Positions 43,026 through 51,432 of a stretch of 64,000 bases of DNA are shown here, piece after piece. The notes under the pieces are model-generated. The model saw only the letters and a program-made list of their open reading frames with translations. It ran no database searches and had not been told where the DNA came from. The stretch comes from Tropicibacter sp. Alg240-R139 (GTDB lineage Bacteria > Pseudomonadota > Alphaproteobacteria > Rhodobacterales > Rhodobacteraceae): contig NZ_UNRA01000010.1 in NCBI RefSeq assembly GCF_900537075.1, forward strand, positions 31 through 64,030, in the 5' to 3' direction. Position 1 is the first letter of the stretch; each line of letters begins with the position of its first letter. The translations under genes were made by a program, and so were the position numbers.

Positions 43026-43053
43026 TGATCCAACTTAACGAAACCCACGTATT
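43026..43053 (+). promoter_or_regulatory. RpoE-type promoter of the sigma/anti-sigma operon
   Basis: TGATCC (43026-43031), 16 bases, CGTATT (43048-43053). The same arrangement occurs three more times in front of the neighbouring units. It implies autoregulation of the sigma factor. The predicted transcription start coincides with the ATG at 43060. Confidence 0.75.
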
Positions 43054-43059
43054 TAGGCT

Positions 43060-43692
43060 ATGATATCTCTTAGTGTTGAATATACGCGCACTCGATCGCT
43101 GCAGTTCGAGATGTCCCGAAGTGAAAGCAAACCGTTGCCGCCAAAGAACACGGAACTCTCAGACCAAACGATCTGGATGCTTGCGGTTCGGGATGAACGG
43201 GACAAGGCCGCTTTTGCAGAGCTGTTTGACTTCTTCGCTCCGCGACTGAAGGGCTTCATAATGCGTTCGGGCACGTCATCGGCGCAAGCCGAAGAGATCG
43301 TTCAGGATGTGATGCTGACAGTGTGGCGCAAGGCGCCGATGTTCGATCCGCACCGCGCTCAGGTGTCGGCTTGGATCTATCAAATCGCCCGCAACCGGCA
43401 CATCGACATCAGACGAAAAGAAAACCGACCAGTTCCAGAAGAATTGATCGAAGATCCGGGAACCGAACCGGACGCGAGCCAGATCATGGCTATGCAACAG
43501 GAAGCCGGTCAACTCAAACAGGCGCTGGCGCAGCTGAACACCAAGCAGCGCGAAATGATCGAGAAAGCCTATCTTGGCGATCTGACACACCAGCAAATCA
43601 GTGAACAGACAGGTCTTCCTCTCGGCACAATCAAATCACGAATACGTCTTGGGCTGGAACGCCTGAGGCGCGAACTGAAGGGACTGCGATAA
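43060..43692 (+). CDS. rpoE: ECF sigma factor, RpoE of the ChrR-associated group
   Basis: Region 2 reads DKAAFAELFDFFAPRLKGFI, QAEEIVQDVMLTVWRKAPMF and SAWIYQIARNRHIDIRRKEN; region 4 reads KQREMIEKAYLGDLTHQQIS and GLPLGTIKSRIRLGLERLRR. The next gene is a ChrR-like zinc anti-sigma, as in Rhodobacter, where this pair answers singlet oxygen. Start choice is open. The ATG at 43060 (210 residues) lies six bases after the -10 and would be leaderless. The ATG at 43111 (193 residues) has only a weak ribosome binding site. Controls the genes up to about 52 kb, inferred from shared promoters. Confidence 0.92.
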   Translation: MISLSVEYTRTRSLQFEMSRSESKPLPPKNTELSDQTIWMLAVRDERDKAAFAELFDFFAPRLKGFIMRSGTSSAQAEEIVQDVMLTVWRKAPMFDPHRAQVSAWIYQIARNRHIDIRRKENRPVPEELIEDPGTEPDASQIMAMQQEAGQLKQALAQLNTKQREMIEKAYLGDLTHQQISEQTGLPLGTIKSRIRLGLERLRRELKGLR

Positions 43693-44328
43693 ATGTCCGC
43701 AATCACCCACCATATCCCCGATGCCATGCTGGCCGCTTATGCCGCCGGTACTCTCCCACATGCATTTTCAGTTGTCGTCGCAAGTCACATTTCTTTGTGT
43801 GATCAGTGCCGCACGGCACTCGGCGCCCATCAGGCCGTCGGAGGCCTGGTTCTTGAAGGTGCCGATTCCGTTGGCGTGTCCGGCAATCTCAAAACCGATA
43901 TCCTGGCGCAGCTGGATGATCCCTATACGCCAGAGCCGATGTATGACCGTCTCGGGATCTATCCGGGGCCGGTTACGAAAGTTTTGAAGGGGGGAGAGCC
44001 GCGTTGGAAAACCCTGGGTATGGGTGTGCGTCAAGACATCCTGTCTGCCAGCCGCGAAGGGTCAGTGCGGTTACTTTACATCCCCCCCGGACAAGCCGTC
44101 CCGGATCACAGCCATAACGGTTTGGAACTGACCTTGGTGCTGCAAGGCAGTTTCAGTGATGAAACCGGCCGATTTGGCGTCGGAGATCTAGAGATTGGGG
44201 ACGAAAGCCTGCACCACACGCCCACCGCGGACGCCGGTGATCCCTGTATCTGTCTTGCCGCGACAGACGCGCCGCTTCGGTTCAACGCGTTCATGCCACG
44301 CCTGTTGCAGCCCTTGTTCAAAATTTAG
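43693..44328 (+). CDS. chrR: ChrR-type zinc-binding anti-sigma factor with cupin domain
   Basis: A 211-residue cytoplasmic protein. The N-terminal zinc anti-sigma domain has His6/7, His32, Cys36 and Cys39 (SHISLCDQC), matching the ChrR ligand set. The C-terminal cupin-like domain has His139, His141, Glu145 (PDHSHNGLELT) and His174/175, the second metal site needed for the singlet-oxygen response in Rhodobacter. It starts at the base after the rpoE stop and is followed by a strong terminator. Holds RpoE inactive until oxidative damage. Confidence 0.92.
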   Translation: MSAITHHIPDAMLAAYAAGTLPHAFSVVVASHISLCDQCRTALGAHQAVGGLVLEGADSVGVSGNLKTDILAQLDDPYTPEPMYDRLGIYPGPVTKVLKGGEPRWKTLGMGVRQDILSASREGSVRLLYIPPGQAVPDHSHNGLELTLVLQGSFSDETGRFGVGDLEIGDESLHHTPTADAGDPCICLAATDAPLRFNAFMPRLLQPLFKI

Positions 44329-44352
44329 TGCAACCCCGCTTTCATGGTCAAA

Positions 44353-44383
44353 AAAGGAACTGCTAAATCTCGGCAGTTCCTTT
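44353..44383 (+). terminator. Rho-independent terminator of the rpoE-chrR operon
   Basis: AAAGGAACTGC and GCAGTTCCTTT form an 11-bp perfect stem with a nine-base loop and run into a T-rich tail, 24 bases after the chrR stop. Confidence 0.92.
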
Positions 44384-44432
44384 TTATTTTCAAACGCTTG
44401 CATTACCTCACCATAACAAATCCGTGAGGTCA

Positions 44433-44460
44433 TGAACCAAAACTCCGAACCGTCCGTATC
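44433..44460 (+). promoter_or_regulatory. RpoE-type promoter of the fasciclin gene
   Basis: TGAACC (one mismatch to TGATCC), 16 bases, CGTATC, ending 59 bases before the fasciclin ATG. Same spacing as the rpoE promoter. Confidence 0.65.
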
Positions 44461-44519
44461 CTTTGTACGAACATGAGTTCGGAACCGGGCTCCATGCCCG
44501 ACACCTTCGGAGAACCACT

Positions 44520-45035
44520 ATGAACAATTCTTTTAAAGCCGCAGCCGCTGTCCTCGCTCTGTCCCTGACTAACGGAGCAGCGTCCGCAAACTCAATTGTT
44601 GACATCGCTGTCGGCGATGAACGCTTTTCAACCCTTGTGGCAGCCGTCAGCGCTGCTGGCCTCGTAGAGGCATTGTCAGGCCCCGGTCCCTTTACGGTCT
44701 ACGCACCTGTAAATGACGCCTTCGCCGCATTGCCAGAAGGCACGGTGGAAACGTTGCTGAAGCCCGAGAACAAAGACCAATTAACCAATGTGCTGCTGTA
44801 CCATGTTGATGACAGAAAGCTCTCTTCTGACATGATCCCCGCCGGTTCCAACTATTTCAAACCGATGCTGGACAGCGCGCGCCTGTGCATCACCGCAGGC
44901 AGTAATGGGGTGAAGATTGCCGATGGAACTGGCGAAATGGCCACCGTTGTCATCGCTGACATCGAGGCAGACAACGGCGTGATCCACGTTGTGGACAAGG
45001 TCTTGCTGCCAGGAACGCGCCCGGCGTGCCACTGA
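44520..45035 (+). CDS. Secreted fasciclin domain protein
   Basis: A 171-residue exported protein. The signal peptide is MNNSFKAAAAVLALSLTNGA with SAN cleavage. A single FAS1 domain contains FSTLVAAVSAAGLVEALSGP, FTVYAPVNDAFAALPEG, the conserved LLYHVDDRKLSS and DNGVIHVVDKVLLP. Two Cys could form a disulfide. GGAGAACC precedes the ATG at 44520. It has its own RpoE-type promoter, so it is probably an envelope protein made under photo-oxidative stress. Confidence 0.88.
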   Translation: MNNSFKAAAAVLALSLTNGAASANSIVDIAVGDERFSTLVAAVSAAGLVEALSGPGPFTVYAPVNDAFAALPEGTVETLLKPENKDQLTNVLLYHVDDRKLSSDMIPAGSNYFKPMLDSARLCITAGSNGVKIADGTGEMATVVIADIEADNGVIHVVDKVLLPGTRPACH

Positions 45036-45147
45036 TGCAATCACCCAATCATCTTCGGTGTTTTGGCACCCAGTATGGTCGACGCCAACAGGGATACCTG
45101 TGGCGTCGGTTCAACTTCTTTGGTTTCCCTTGGGACTTCATTCGGCA

Positions 45148-45654
45148 ATGACCACGCGAAATCCAATCAATGTTTCCGATCGCATGCAGACGGGCTATGT
45201 CTATTCTCTCTCAGCCGCTGAAGGGCAAGAATTCGCTAAGGAGTTCAAGCCACATTTCTGTCCGGCAGAGATGCTGGAGCTGGGTGTATTCGAGGGCTGC
45301 TATCTGAACGATTGTCGGGGTGAGTTTCCAGAAAGTTGGTTTGAGACCGCCAAAACCAGTTCCAAGCCTGATCCATCGACCAACTACTTTGGCATAAAAA
45401 GCCGCCAACCGCTGAGTGTGTGGCGCGACAAAGGTTGGATTTACGGACCTGATCCACGTGGCTGGTTTCAATGGTACTGCCGCTACTACATGGGGCGCCG
45501 ACTGCCGGAAATTGACCCTATCCAGATCGCGCGCTGGCGGGGGTTTGCACGTCATGCCGGGCAAATTCGGGCGAACTGTTACCCCAACGACCTGTTTTGC
45601 CGTCCACGGCAGCGCCAGGCGTTGCTGCAATGGGCCCATGATCCCTTCATTTGA
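45148..45654 (+). CDS. Conserved hypothetical protein
   Basis: A 168-residue soluble protein rich in Trp, Tyr, Cys and Arg: LELGVFEGCYLNDCRGEFPE, SRQPLSVWRDKGWIYGPDPR, GWFQWYCRYYMGRRLPEID and a C-terminal RPRQRQALLQWAHDP. I recognise it as a conserved protein but not as a named family. It lies in the RpoE cluster, without an obvious TGATCC promoter of its own, 112 bases after the fasciclin gene. An alternative start is the Met 12 codons later (MQTGYVYSLS). Confidence 0.7.
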   Translation: MTTRNPINVSDRMQTGYVYSLSAAEGQEFAKEFKPHFCPAEMLELGVFEGCYLNDCRGEFPESWFETAKTSSKPDPSTNYFGIKSRQPLSVWRDKGWIYGPDPRGWFQWYCRYYMGRRLPEIDPIQIARWRGFARHAGQIRANCYPNDLFCRPRQRQALLQWAHDPFI

Positions 45655-45665
45655 GAACCGGGGCT

Positions 45666-46391
45666 TCAGGCTCCGCGATAGACGACCCAGTCGGGCAAAA
45701 CGCCATAAAGCTTCAGGGCCCATGAGAAAGGTGCTGGAAAGTCAGTTCTGAACCGACGTGACTGCATCGCCTTGATCGTCCGGGCGGCTGCATCCTCTGG
45801 TTCCATGATCATCGGCATTTTAAACTCGTTTTTACTGGTCAGCCGGGTTTTGATGAAACCGGGGTTCACCAGACGTACGACGATGCCGCTTCCCTTAAGG
45901 TCGTGGCGCATGGTTTCCGCCAAACTGATCAGCGCCGACTTGCTGGCTCCATATCCGACCGCGGCCGGCAAGCCGCGATATCCGGCGAGCGAACCGATCA
46001 GAGTGATATCCCCACTGCCCCGTTCCAGAAAACCGGGTAGTACTTCACCCACAACCCTGAGCGCACCATTGAAATTGACATCAACCATGGTCAGCGCCGA
46101 TCGCGTGCTCCAGGACGTCGACTCAACGGGATCATAGACCCCGGCGTTATAGATCAACCCGTCAATTGGCCCGACGCTCGCAGCGGCTTTGTGAACGGAC
46201 ACAGCGTCGCTGACATCCATCGGAAGGGCCCGCGCATCCGGCAACAGCTCGCAAAGCGCGTCAAGTCGCTCGGTATTTCGCGCAGACAGGATCAGTCTGG
46301 CACCCGCGTCACTCAAACCCTTGGCAAGTTCGCGTCCCAGCCCTTCGCTCGCCCCAGCGAGCCAGTAGGTCTTGCCTAGAAAAGCGGTCAC
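45666..46391 (-). CDS. Short-chain dehydrogenase/reductase of the RpoE regulon
   Basis: A 241-residue SDR: AGASEGLGRELAKGL for the cofactor, YNAGVYDP in place of NNAG, Ser in LIGSLAGYRG and YGASK as Tyr/Lys. Its GTG start overlaps the TGA of the DUF1365 gene (GTGA), so translation is coupled. The two are transcribed leftward from an RpoE-type promoter at 47165-47192. A lipid or fatty-acid oxidoreduction role is inferred from the cluster. Confidence 0.85.
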   Translation of the reverse strand: MTAFLGKTYWLAGASEGLGRELAKGLSDAGARLILSARNTERLDALCELLPDARALPMDVSDAVSVHKAAASVGPIDGLIYNAGVYDPVESTSWSTRSALTMVDVNFNGALRVVGEVLPGFLERGSGDITLIGSLAGYRGLPAAVGYGASKSALISLAETMRHDLKGSGIVVRLVNPGFIKTRLTSKNEFKMPMIMEPEDAAARTIKAMQSRRFRTDFPAPFSWALKLYGVLPDWVVYRGA

Positions 46392-47158
46392 AACCGTTCT
46401 TCTCGATAGGCCGGGCTTTCTGACATTGCCAACTTTGGCGGTGCTGGTGTTTTCATGAATGGTGCGCGCTTCAGGAACAGGATTGCGGCCTGCACATGTA
46501 TCAAGGCCAGCACGCGGGCTGCACCTGCAGGTCGCCGTAGCGCGGCCCACACAAGAGACGCGCTGGTTGCTGGCCTCCTTGAACCGGTCAATGTGGCCAC
46601 AACACCCTGATCGCCATTTTCGTAAGTAATGCGGATCTTGATCGCCAATTTCGAATAGAGGAAGCGAAAGCTGTACTCCCCCTGAACTTGTTGAAACGGG
46701 GATACGTGCATCAGCTTTTTGGCCGTGAGTGTTTCCATACCGCTGATAGGCCGGAAATCGTCATGAGCACAGAAATAGCAATGCCGATGTCCAAAGGTGT
46801 TGTTGACCTCCGCCACAAATGCACAGGGTTCGTCGTCTATCAGCGCGATCCAGAAACTAACTGGGTTAAAGTGAAACCACAAGAAACTGGGCTGGGTCAG
46901 AAGAACCAATTTTGCCCGCTCCAGCGGAAAGCCTCGCCTGTGCAATTCGTCCCGGAACCATTGAACGCCGCGCCCGGTCCCGCGCGCCCCCCCGTGCTGG
47001 CGGTCCCATAGCGACCACAGGTTGAACCGGTTTCGTGAAACCGGCCACGGTCGTGCCTCCGTCAAATCGGTCAGCAAAAAGTCGACGCCATATCGAAAGG
47101 CGTTTTTCAGTTTGCCGCGTCGGGCATGAGTTGTCTGCGCTTGTATGTGTTCCAGCAT
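46388..47158 (-). CDS. DUF1365 domain protein
   Basis: A 256-residue protein beginning MLEHIQAQTTHARRGKLKNA, with FRYGVDFLLTDL and the family segments FLWFHFNPVSFWIALIDDEP and AEVNNTFGHRHCYF. DUF1365 genes regularly stand beside an FAD amine-oxidase-like gene and a CFA-synthase-like gene, as here (divergent). The ATG lies six bases from the -10 element of its promoter, so the message may be leaderless. A role in modifying unsaturated membrane fatty acids is likely but not proven by sequence. Confidence 0.87.
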   Translation of the reverse strand: MLEHIQAQTTHARRGKLKNAFRYGVDFLLTDLTEARPWPVSRNRFNLWSLWDRQHGGARGTGRGVQWFRDELHRRGFPLERAKLVLLTQPSFLWFHFNPVSFWIALIDDEPCAFVAEVNNTFGHRHCYFCAHDDFRPISGMETLTAKKLMHVSPFQQVQGEYSFRFLYSKLAIKIRITYENGDQGVVATLTGSRRPATSASLVWAALRRPAGAARVLALIHVQAAILFLKRAPFMKTPAPPKLAMSESPAYREERL

Positions 47159-47164
47159 ATTCTG

Positions 47165-47192
47165 TGTACGGGCCGAAAACCCATCTGGATCA
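47165..47192 (-). promoter_or_regulatory. RpoE-type promoter, leftward, for DUF1365-SDR
   Basis: On the minus strand TGATCC (47192-47187), 16 bases, CGTACA (47170-47165). The start codon begins at 47158, the expected transcription start. Confidence 0.7.
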
Positions 47193-47218
47193 CTTAAACG
47201 ACTAAATCCGATTGAAAT

Positions 47219-47246
47219 TGATCCAACCGCTCCGGCGCGGCGTATC
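47219..47246 (+). promoter_or_regulatory. RpoE-type promoter, rightward, for the lipid-modification operon
   Basis: TGATCC (47219-47224), 16 bases, CGTATC (47241-47246), back to back with the leftward promoter and 33 bases before the amine oxidase ATG. Confidence 0.75.
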
Positions 47247-47279
47247 CATTTCTAAAAGCACGCTTAAAAAGAGGTTTTG

Positions 47280-48623
47280 ATGCTGGATCAGTCACACGGC
47301 GCCCGAAAAAGGATTGCCATTGTTGGTGGGGGTATCTCCGGCCTGTCCGCAGCCTACTACCTGTCCGCCCAGCACGACGTCACGGTGTTCGAAGCTGAAC
47401 CCCGCCTCGGGGGACATGCGCGAACGGTGCTGGCTGGCAAGAACGGAGATCAGCCGGTCGATACAGGGTTCATCGTCTTTAACTATGTCACCTATCCACA
47501 CTTGACCCGTCTGTTTCGCGACCTCGGCGTGCCAGTCATCAAAAGCCACATGAGCTTTGGAGCGAGCATCAACAATGGCGCTCTGGAATACGGCTTGAAT
47601 ACTTTTCAAGCCATCACTGCCCAGAAACGCAACCTTTTCCGACCGCAATACTACAAGATGATCGCCGACATCCTACGGTTTGGGAAACGCGCTGAAGCCG
47701 CCGCAAAATGCGATACCAAGACAATTGGCGAGTTGGTCGACGAGCTTCGATTGGGAACCTGGTTTCGCGACAACTACCTCATGCCGATGTGTGGTGCGAT
47801 CTGGTCTACCCCAGTGGACGACGTTGACGGGTTCCCGGCAAAATCGCTGGTGCAGTTCTTTCGCAATCACGCCCTGCTTGCAGGGATGAAGGAACATCAG
47901 TGGTGGACGGTCCAGGGCGGCAGTATCGAATATGTGCGGCGCTTGGAGGCGTCGCTTGTGGCCCGGGGATGCAGCTTGCACAAGGGCACGCCCATCGCAG
48001 GCATCTGCCGGACCCGAGACAACGTTGTGGTGTCCGATACCAAGGGTAACTGGGCACAGTTCGACGACGTCATTTTAGCCTGCCATTCGGATCAAGCACT
48101 GCGCATTCTCGGACCTGGTGCGACCCCGGCCGAGGCCAAAGCTCTGGGTAGCATCCGGTATCAGCCAAATATAGCCGTACTGCATTGTGACACCGACCAG
48201 ATGCCCAAACGGCGGGCGTGCTGGTCCAGCTGGGCATATCGCTCGCAGGATGGCGCAATCGGTGTGACCTACTGGATGAACAAACTTCAAGGCATTCCCG
48301 AAGATGATCCGCTCTTTGTAACTCTGAACCCCTCTGCGGAAATCCCCGAAGACAAGATCTATGACCGAGCAGAGTTTGCTCACCCCGTTTTTGACAAGGC
48401 CGCGCTTGAAGCTCAAGCGCAGATCAGGGCGATGCAGGGGCAGAACCGGACTTGGTTTGCCGGAGCTTACAACCGCCATGGCTTTCACGAAGACGGAATA
48501 GCCAGCGCCATGCGCATCGTCCGCATGATGAACCAGCCACTCGAGATGACCAGAGGACACGATGCGTTTGACAAGCAAAACCCTGAAATCGAAATTCCTG
48601 TCGACCTGCGCGCAACTGCGTGA
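47280..48623 (+). CDS. FAD-dependent amine-oxidase-like oxidoreductase
   Basis: A 447-residue flavoprotein: IAIVGGGISGLSAAYYLS, FEAEPRLGGHARTV, the segment SFGASINNGALEYG, PMCGAIWSTP, and C-terminal TWFAGAYNRHGFHEDGIASA. This is the amine-oxidase-like family found with DUF1365 and CFA-type genes, not a classical monoamine oxidase. First gene of a tightly packed five-gene operon driven by an RpoE-type promoter. In Rhodobacter relatives of such genes belong to the singlet-oxygen regulon and take part in furan fatty acid formation; the transfer of that role here is inference. Confidence 0.87.
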   Translation: MLDQSHGARKRIAIVGGGISGLSAAYYLSAQHDVTVFEAEPRLGGHARTVLAGKNGDQPVDTGFIVFNYVTYPHLTRLFRDLGVPVIKSHMSFGASINNGALEYGLNTFQAITAQKRNLFRPQYYKMIADILRFGKRAEAAAKCDTKTIGELVDELRLGTWFRDNYLMPMCGAIWSTPVDDVDGFPAKSLVQFFRNHALLAGMKEHQWWTVQGGSIEYVRRLEASLVARGCSLHKGTPIAGICRTRDNVVVSDTKGNWAQFDDVILACHSDQALRILGPGATPAEAKALGSIRYQPNIAVLHCDTDQMPKRRACWSSWAYRSQDGAIGVTYWMNKLQGIPEDDPLFVTLNPSAEIPEDKIYDRAEFAHPVFDKAALEAQAQIRAMQGQNRTWFAGAYNRHGFHEDGIASAMRIVRMMNQPLEMTRGHDAFDKQNPEIEIPVDLRATA

Positions 48624-49719
48624 AGGGCGACTGACGCTCAGAACCCCGGAAGGGGAACGTTACGAATTTGGAACGGCCGGTCCGGAAGCAGAAATGGTGA
48701 TCCGCGACTGGTCGGCCGTATCAGCGATGGCCGCTCATGGGCAGGTTGGTCTGGGCGAAGCTTATGTGCAGGGACTTTGGGATACGCCATCGGTCGAAGG
48801 GTTGATGAATCTTGCCATGCGCAACCGAGAACACTTTGGCAGCTATGATCGGGCCAACCCGCTCAACCAACTGAAATTCAGGTTGGTCGACACCATCCTT
48901 CGGGACAACTCCCGCAGTGGATCGCGCAAGAATATCCGGTCTCACTATGACGTCGGGAACGAGTTCTACCAACTATGGCTAGACGACGGGATGACCTATT
49001 CTTCGGGTCTCTTTCAACCGGGCTGCGATGATCTGGCACAGGCACAGGCACGAAAGAACGCACGAGCTCTATCAAGACTCAGTGATGGAGGGCAGGTTCT
49101 GGAAATAGGCTGCGGCTGGGGCGGGTTTGCCGAACACGCGGCCCGCGATGGGCGGGACGTGACTGGTGTGACCATCTCGCGCAATCAACACAGCTACGCC
49201 GAATGTCGACTGGACGGGGCCGCAGACATCCAGTTGCGCGACTATCGCGACATCCGCGGCAAGTACGACAACATCGTGTCCATCGAAATGGTCGAGGCCG
49301 TCGGCGAGCGCTACTGGCCAAGCTTTTTTGCGACCCTCAAGCAAAACCTGGCCGACGGTGGTCGGGTCCTGTTGCAGGCGATTACCGTCCAAGACAGCTT
49401 CTTTGAATCATACAGAACCTCGTCGGATTACATCCGACAATATGTGTTTCCCGGCGGAATGCTTTTGTCGGACAAGGTGATTGCGACTCAGGCCAGCAAT
49501 GCACATCTGCAGGTGCGCGACAGCTTCACCTTTGGGCAGGACTACGCCAGAACCTGTCAGATCTGGGCCTCTCGACTGGCAGCTCAAAAGCACCGTATCC
49601 AGGAGCAGGGCTACAACGAGGCGTTTTTCCGCAACTGGCAATACTATCTCGAAATCTGCGCGGCGTCCTTTGCCGTGGGGCACACAAATGTGGTTCAGGT
49701 GGAACTGGCCCATGCGTAG
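48562..49719 (+). CDS. Cyclopropane-fatty-acid-synthase-like SAM methyltransferase
   Basis: A 385-residue enzyme that methylates unsaturated phospholipid acyl chains. SAM motif VLEIGCGWGGFAEHAARDG, substrate-region NIRSHYDVGNEFYQLWLDD and MTYSSGLF, SIEMVEAVGERYWPSFF, and YIRQYVFPGGMLLS. The start overlaps the upstream gene by 62 bases; AGAGGA just before the ATG supports it. It could form a cyclopropane ring, or a methyl branch as in furan fatty acid synthesis. Confidence 0.9.
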   Translation: MRLTSKTLKSKFLSTCAQLREGRLTLRTPEGERYEFGTAGPEAEMVIRDWSAVSAMAAHGQVGLGEAYVQGLWDTPSVEGLMNLAMRNREHFGSYDRANPLNQLKFRLVDTILRDNSRSGSRKNIRSHYDVGNEFYQLWLDDGMTYSSGLFQPGCDDLAQAQARKNARALSRLSDGGQVLEIGCGWGGFAEHAARDGRDVTGVTISRNQHSYAECRLDGAADIQLRDYRDIRGKYDNIVSIEMVEAVGERYWPSFFATLKQNLADGGRVLLQAITVQDSFFESYRTSSDYIRQYVFPGGMLLSDKVIATQASNAHLQVRDSFTFGQDYARTCQIWASRLAAQKHRIQEQGYNEAFFRNWQYYLEICAASFAVGHTNVVQVELAHA

Positions 49720-50206
49720 AATACCGCTCATCCTGGCGCTGCTTTTCGGCCCGATGCTGGCACAGGCCTCGGTCATCGACTCCGCCTTATCCGAAGCAGA
49801 GCTACGCGGTAAAGCGATCTTCCGCTTCGTTGGCCTGCCGATCTATGAGGCCCGGTTGTTTACGATCGACGGTGCCCCTCTGGACTGGTCCCGGGATTTC
49901 GGGATTGAGCTGGAATACCTGCGCAAGGTGGGCAAGAAGGATCTCGTCGGAAGCACGATGGATGAATTCGCGCGCAATGGCCCGCCGCCGCCGGTACAGG
50001 ATCAGCTTGCCCGGTGTTTTGACGATGTGAGCAAAGGGGATCGCTATCTTGCGATCACTCAGGGGCGAAACCAGGTCGGTTTCTGGCGCAATGGTGTGCC
50101 GGTGTGCACCTTGCGTCATCCGCAGATTTCGCAACGGTTTATGTCGATCTTCGTCGGCAACAACACCCGCTCGGCGTCGTTTACCCGGCGGTTGAAAGGC
50201 GAGTGA
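49712..50206 (+). CDS. Chalcone isomerase-like periplasmic protein
   Basis: A 164-residue protein with a signal peptide (MRRIPLILALLFGPMLAQAS) followed by RGKAIFRFVGLPIYEARLFT, the chalcone-isomerase-like opening that is common in bacterial fatty-acid-binding relatives, and QRFMSIFVGNNTRSASFTRR at the end. It overlaps the CFA gene by eight bases and the next gene by one base, so it is part of the lipid operon. Probably a lipid-binding, not a flavonoid, protein. Confidence 0.8.
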   Translation: MRRIPLILALLFGPMLAQASVIDSALSEAELRGKAIFRFVGLPIYEARLFTIDGAPLDWSRDFGIELEYLRKVGKKDLVGSTMDEFARNGPPPPVQDQLARCFDDVSKGDRYLAITQGRNQVGFWRNGVPVCTLRHPQISQRFMSIFVGNNTRSASFTRRLKGE

Positions 50207-51432
50207 TGGTCTACCCCAAGGTCAGCCTCTATTCTCTGATGTTGGCGGCAGCTGGCATCCCGCTTTATATACATCTGCCGCGCTTTGCCTCGGTCAATCT
50301 TGGTGTTGGGTTGGGTGTCGTCGGGGCGGTGCTTCTGGCGATACGGCTGATTGATCTGGTGCAGGATCCCCTAATCGGCTGGGCCATCGACCGCTGGCCA
50401 AGTCGTCAGCTAACCTTTGGAATACTCGCCGCCGCCGGGCTTGCTGTGGGTTTTCCGCTTCTGTTTTTTCTTCAGGCCGGACCATATGTTGTTTTTGAAC
50501 TCATGGGTGTCCTGATCCTGCTCTTTTCAGCGTACAGCCTCGGGACGATACTGCTTTATGGGCGCAGCGCCACGCTGGCCCAAAGCCCGCAAACAAGCGA
50601 TCTCATGACCCTGGCCTGCTGGCGCGAGGTTGGCATGCTCGCTGGGGTGATCCTGGCTGCTCTGATGCCCACCCTGTTTGAATCTGCTGGCGCTTCGGAT
50701 GGGGGTTATGGTGCCTTTGGGATTGCATTGGGGGCAATCGCTATCGTAACAGCCGTCCTCACCCGCTCAATCTGGAAAAGATCGCCAGTTTTGGGAGACA
50801 GCATTTCATTTTCCGGCATGGCAAATGCCGGTGCCTTGCGGTTGCTACTGCTCGCCCTTATCAACAGCCTGCCCGTCGCCATCACCTCGACGCTCTTTCT
50901 ATTTTTTGTCGAGGACCGGCTGCAACTCGCGGGCAAAGCTGGGTTGCTGCTCATCGTTTTTTTCCTGAGCGCTGGCTTGAGTGTTCCTTTCTGGACTCGT
51001 CTGAGCCACCACTTTGGGCGACGGAACACATTGCTGATCGCCATGCCGCTTTCGATCCTCGGCTTCGTCGGTGCCGCCTTTCTAGCCCCCGGAAATCTGG
51101 CGGGTTTCGTCGCGATCTGTATCGCCTCTGGTGCCGCACTCGGAGCGGATATGGTCCTGCTGCCTGCGATGTTCTCCATCGCGCTCACAGGTGCCGGGCT
51201 GAACGCATCCGCCGCTTTCGGGCTCTGGTCCTTTGCCGGAAAACTCGGACTGGCGCTCGCGGCGTTCACCGTTCTGCCGGTCCTTGAATGGAACGGATTC
51301 AAGCCCGGTCAAACCAACACCGCGCAGGCGCTGTCGGCACTGAACCTAAGCTATGCCGTCATCCCCTGCATTCTGAAACTCGTCGCCTTGGGTTTTGTAC
51401 TGTCACTCGCCCCAGAGGAAAGAACACAATGA
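50206..51432 (+). CDS. MFS transporter (GPH cation symporter-like)
   Basis: A 408-residue membrane protein with about 12 hydrophobic helices. The loop after helix 2 reads RLIDLVQDPLIGWAIDRWPS, typical of the glycoside-pentoside-hexuronide symporter branch, and FWTRLSHHFGRRNTLL is the corresponding second-half loop. The ATG overlaps the previous stop (TGATG). In this operon it may move a lipid or envelope component; a sugar substrate is not implied. Confidence 0.85.
   Translation: MVYPKVSLYSLMLAAAGIPLYIHLPRFASVNLGVGLGVVGAVLLAIRLIDLVQDPLIGWAIDRWPSRQLTFGILAAAGLAVGFPLLFFLQAGPYVVFELMGVLILLFSAYSLGTILLYGRSATLAQSPQTSDLMTLACWREVGMLAGVILAALMPTLFESAGASDGGYGAFGIALGAIAIVTAVLTRSIWKRSPVLGDSISFSGMANAGALRLLLLALINSLPVAITSTLFLFFVEDRLQLAGKAGLLLIVFFLSAGLSVPFWTRLSHHFGRRNTLLIAMPLSILGFVGAAFLAPGNLAGFVAICIASGAALGADMVLLPAMFSIALTGAGLNASAAFGLWSFAGKLGLALAAFTVLPVLEWNGFKPGQTNTAQALSALNLSYAVIPCILKLVALGFVLSLAPEERTQ

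Noticed and set aside
48878-49392. Minus-strand ORFs within the CFA-like gene
   Set aside because: Shadows of a methyltransferase gene with intact SAM-binding and catalytic motifs.
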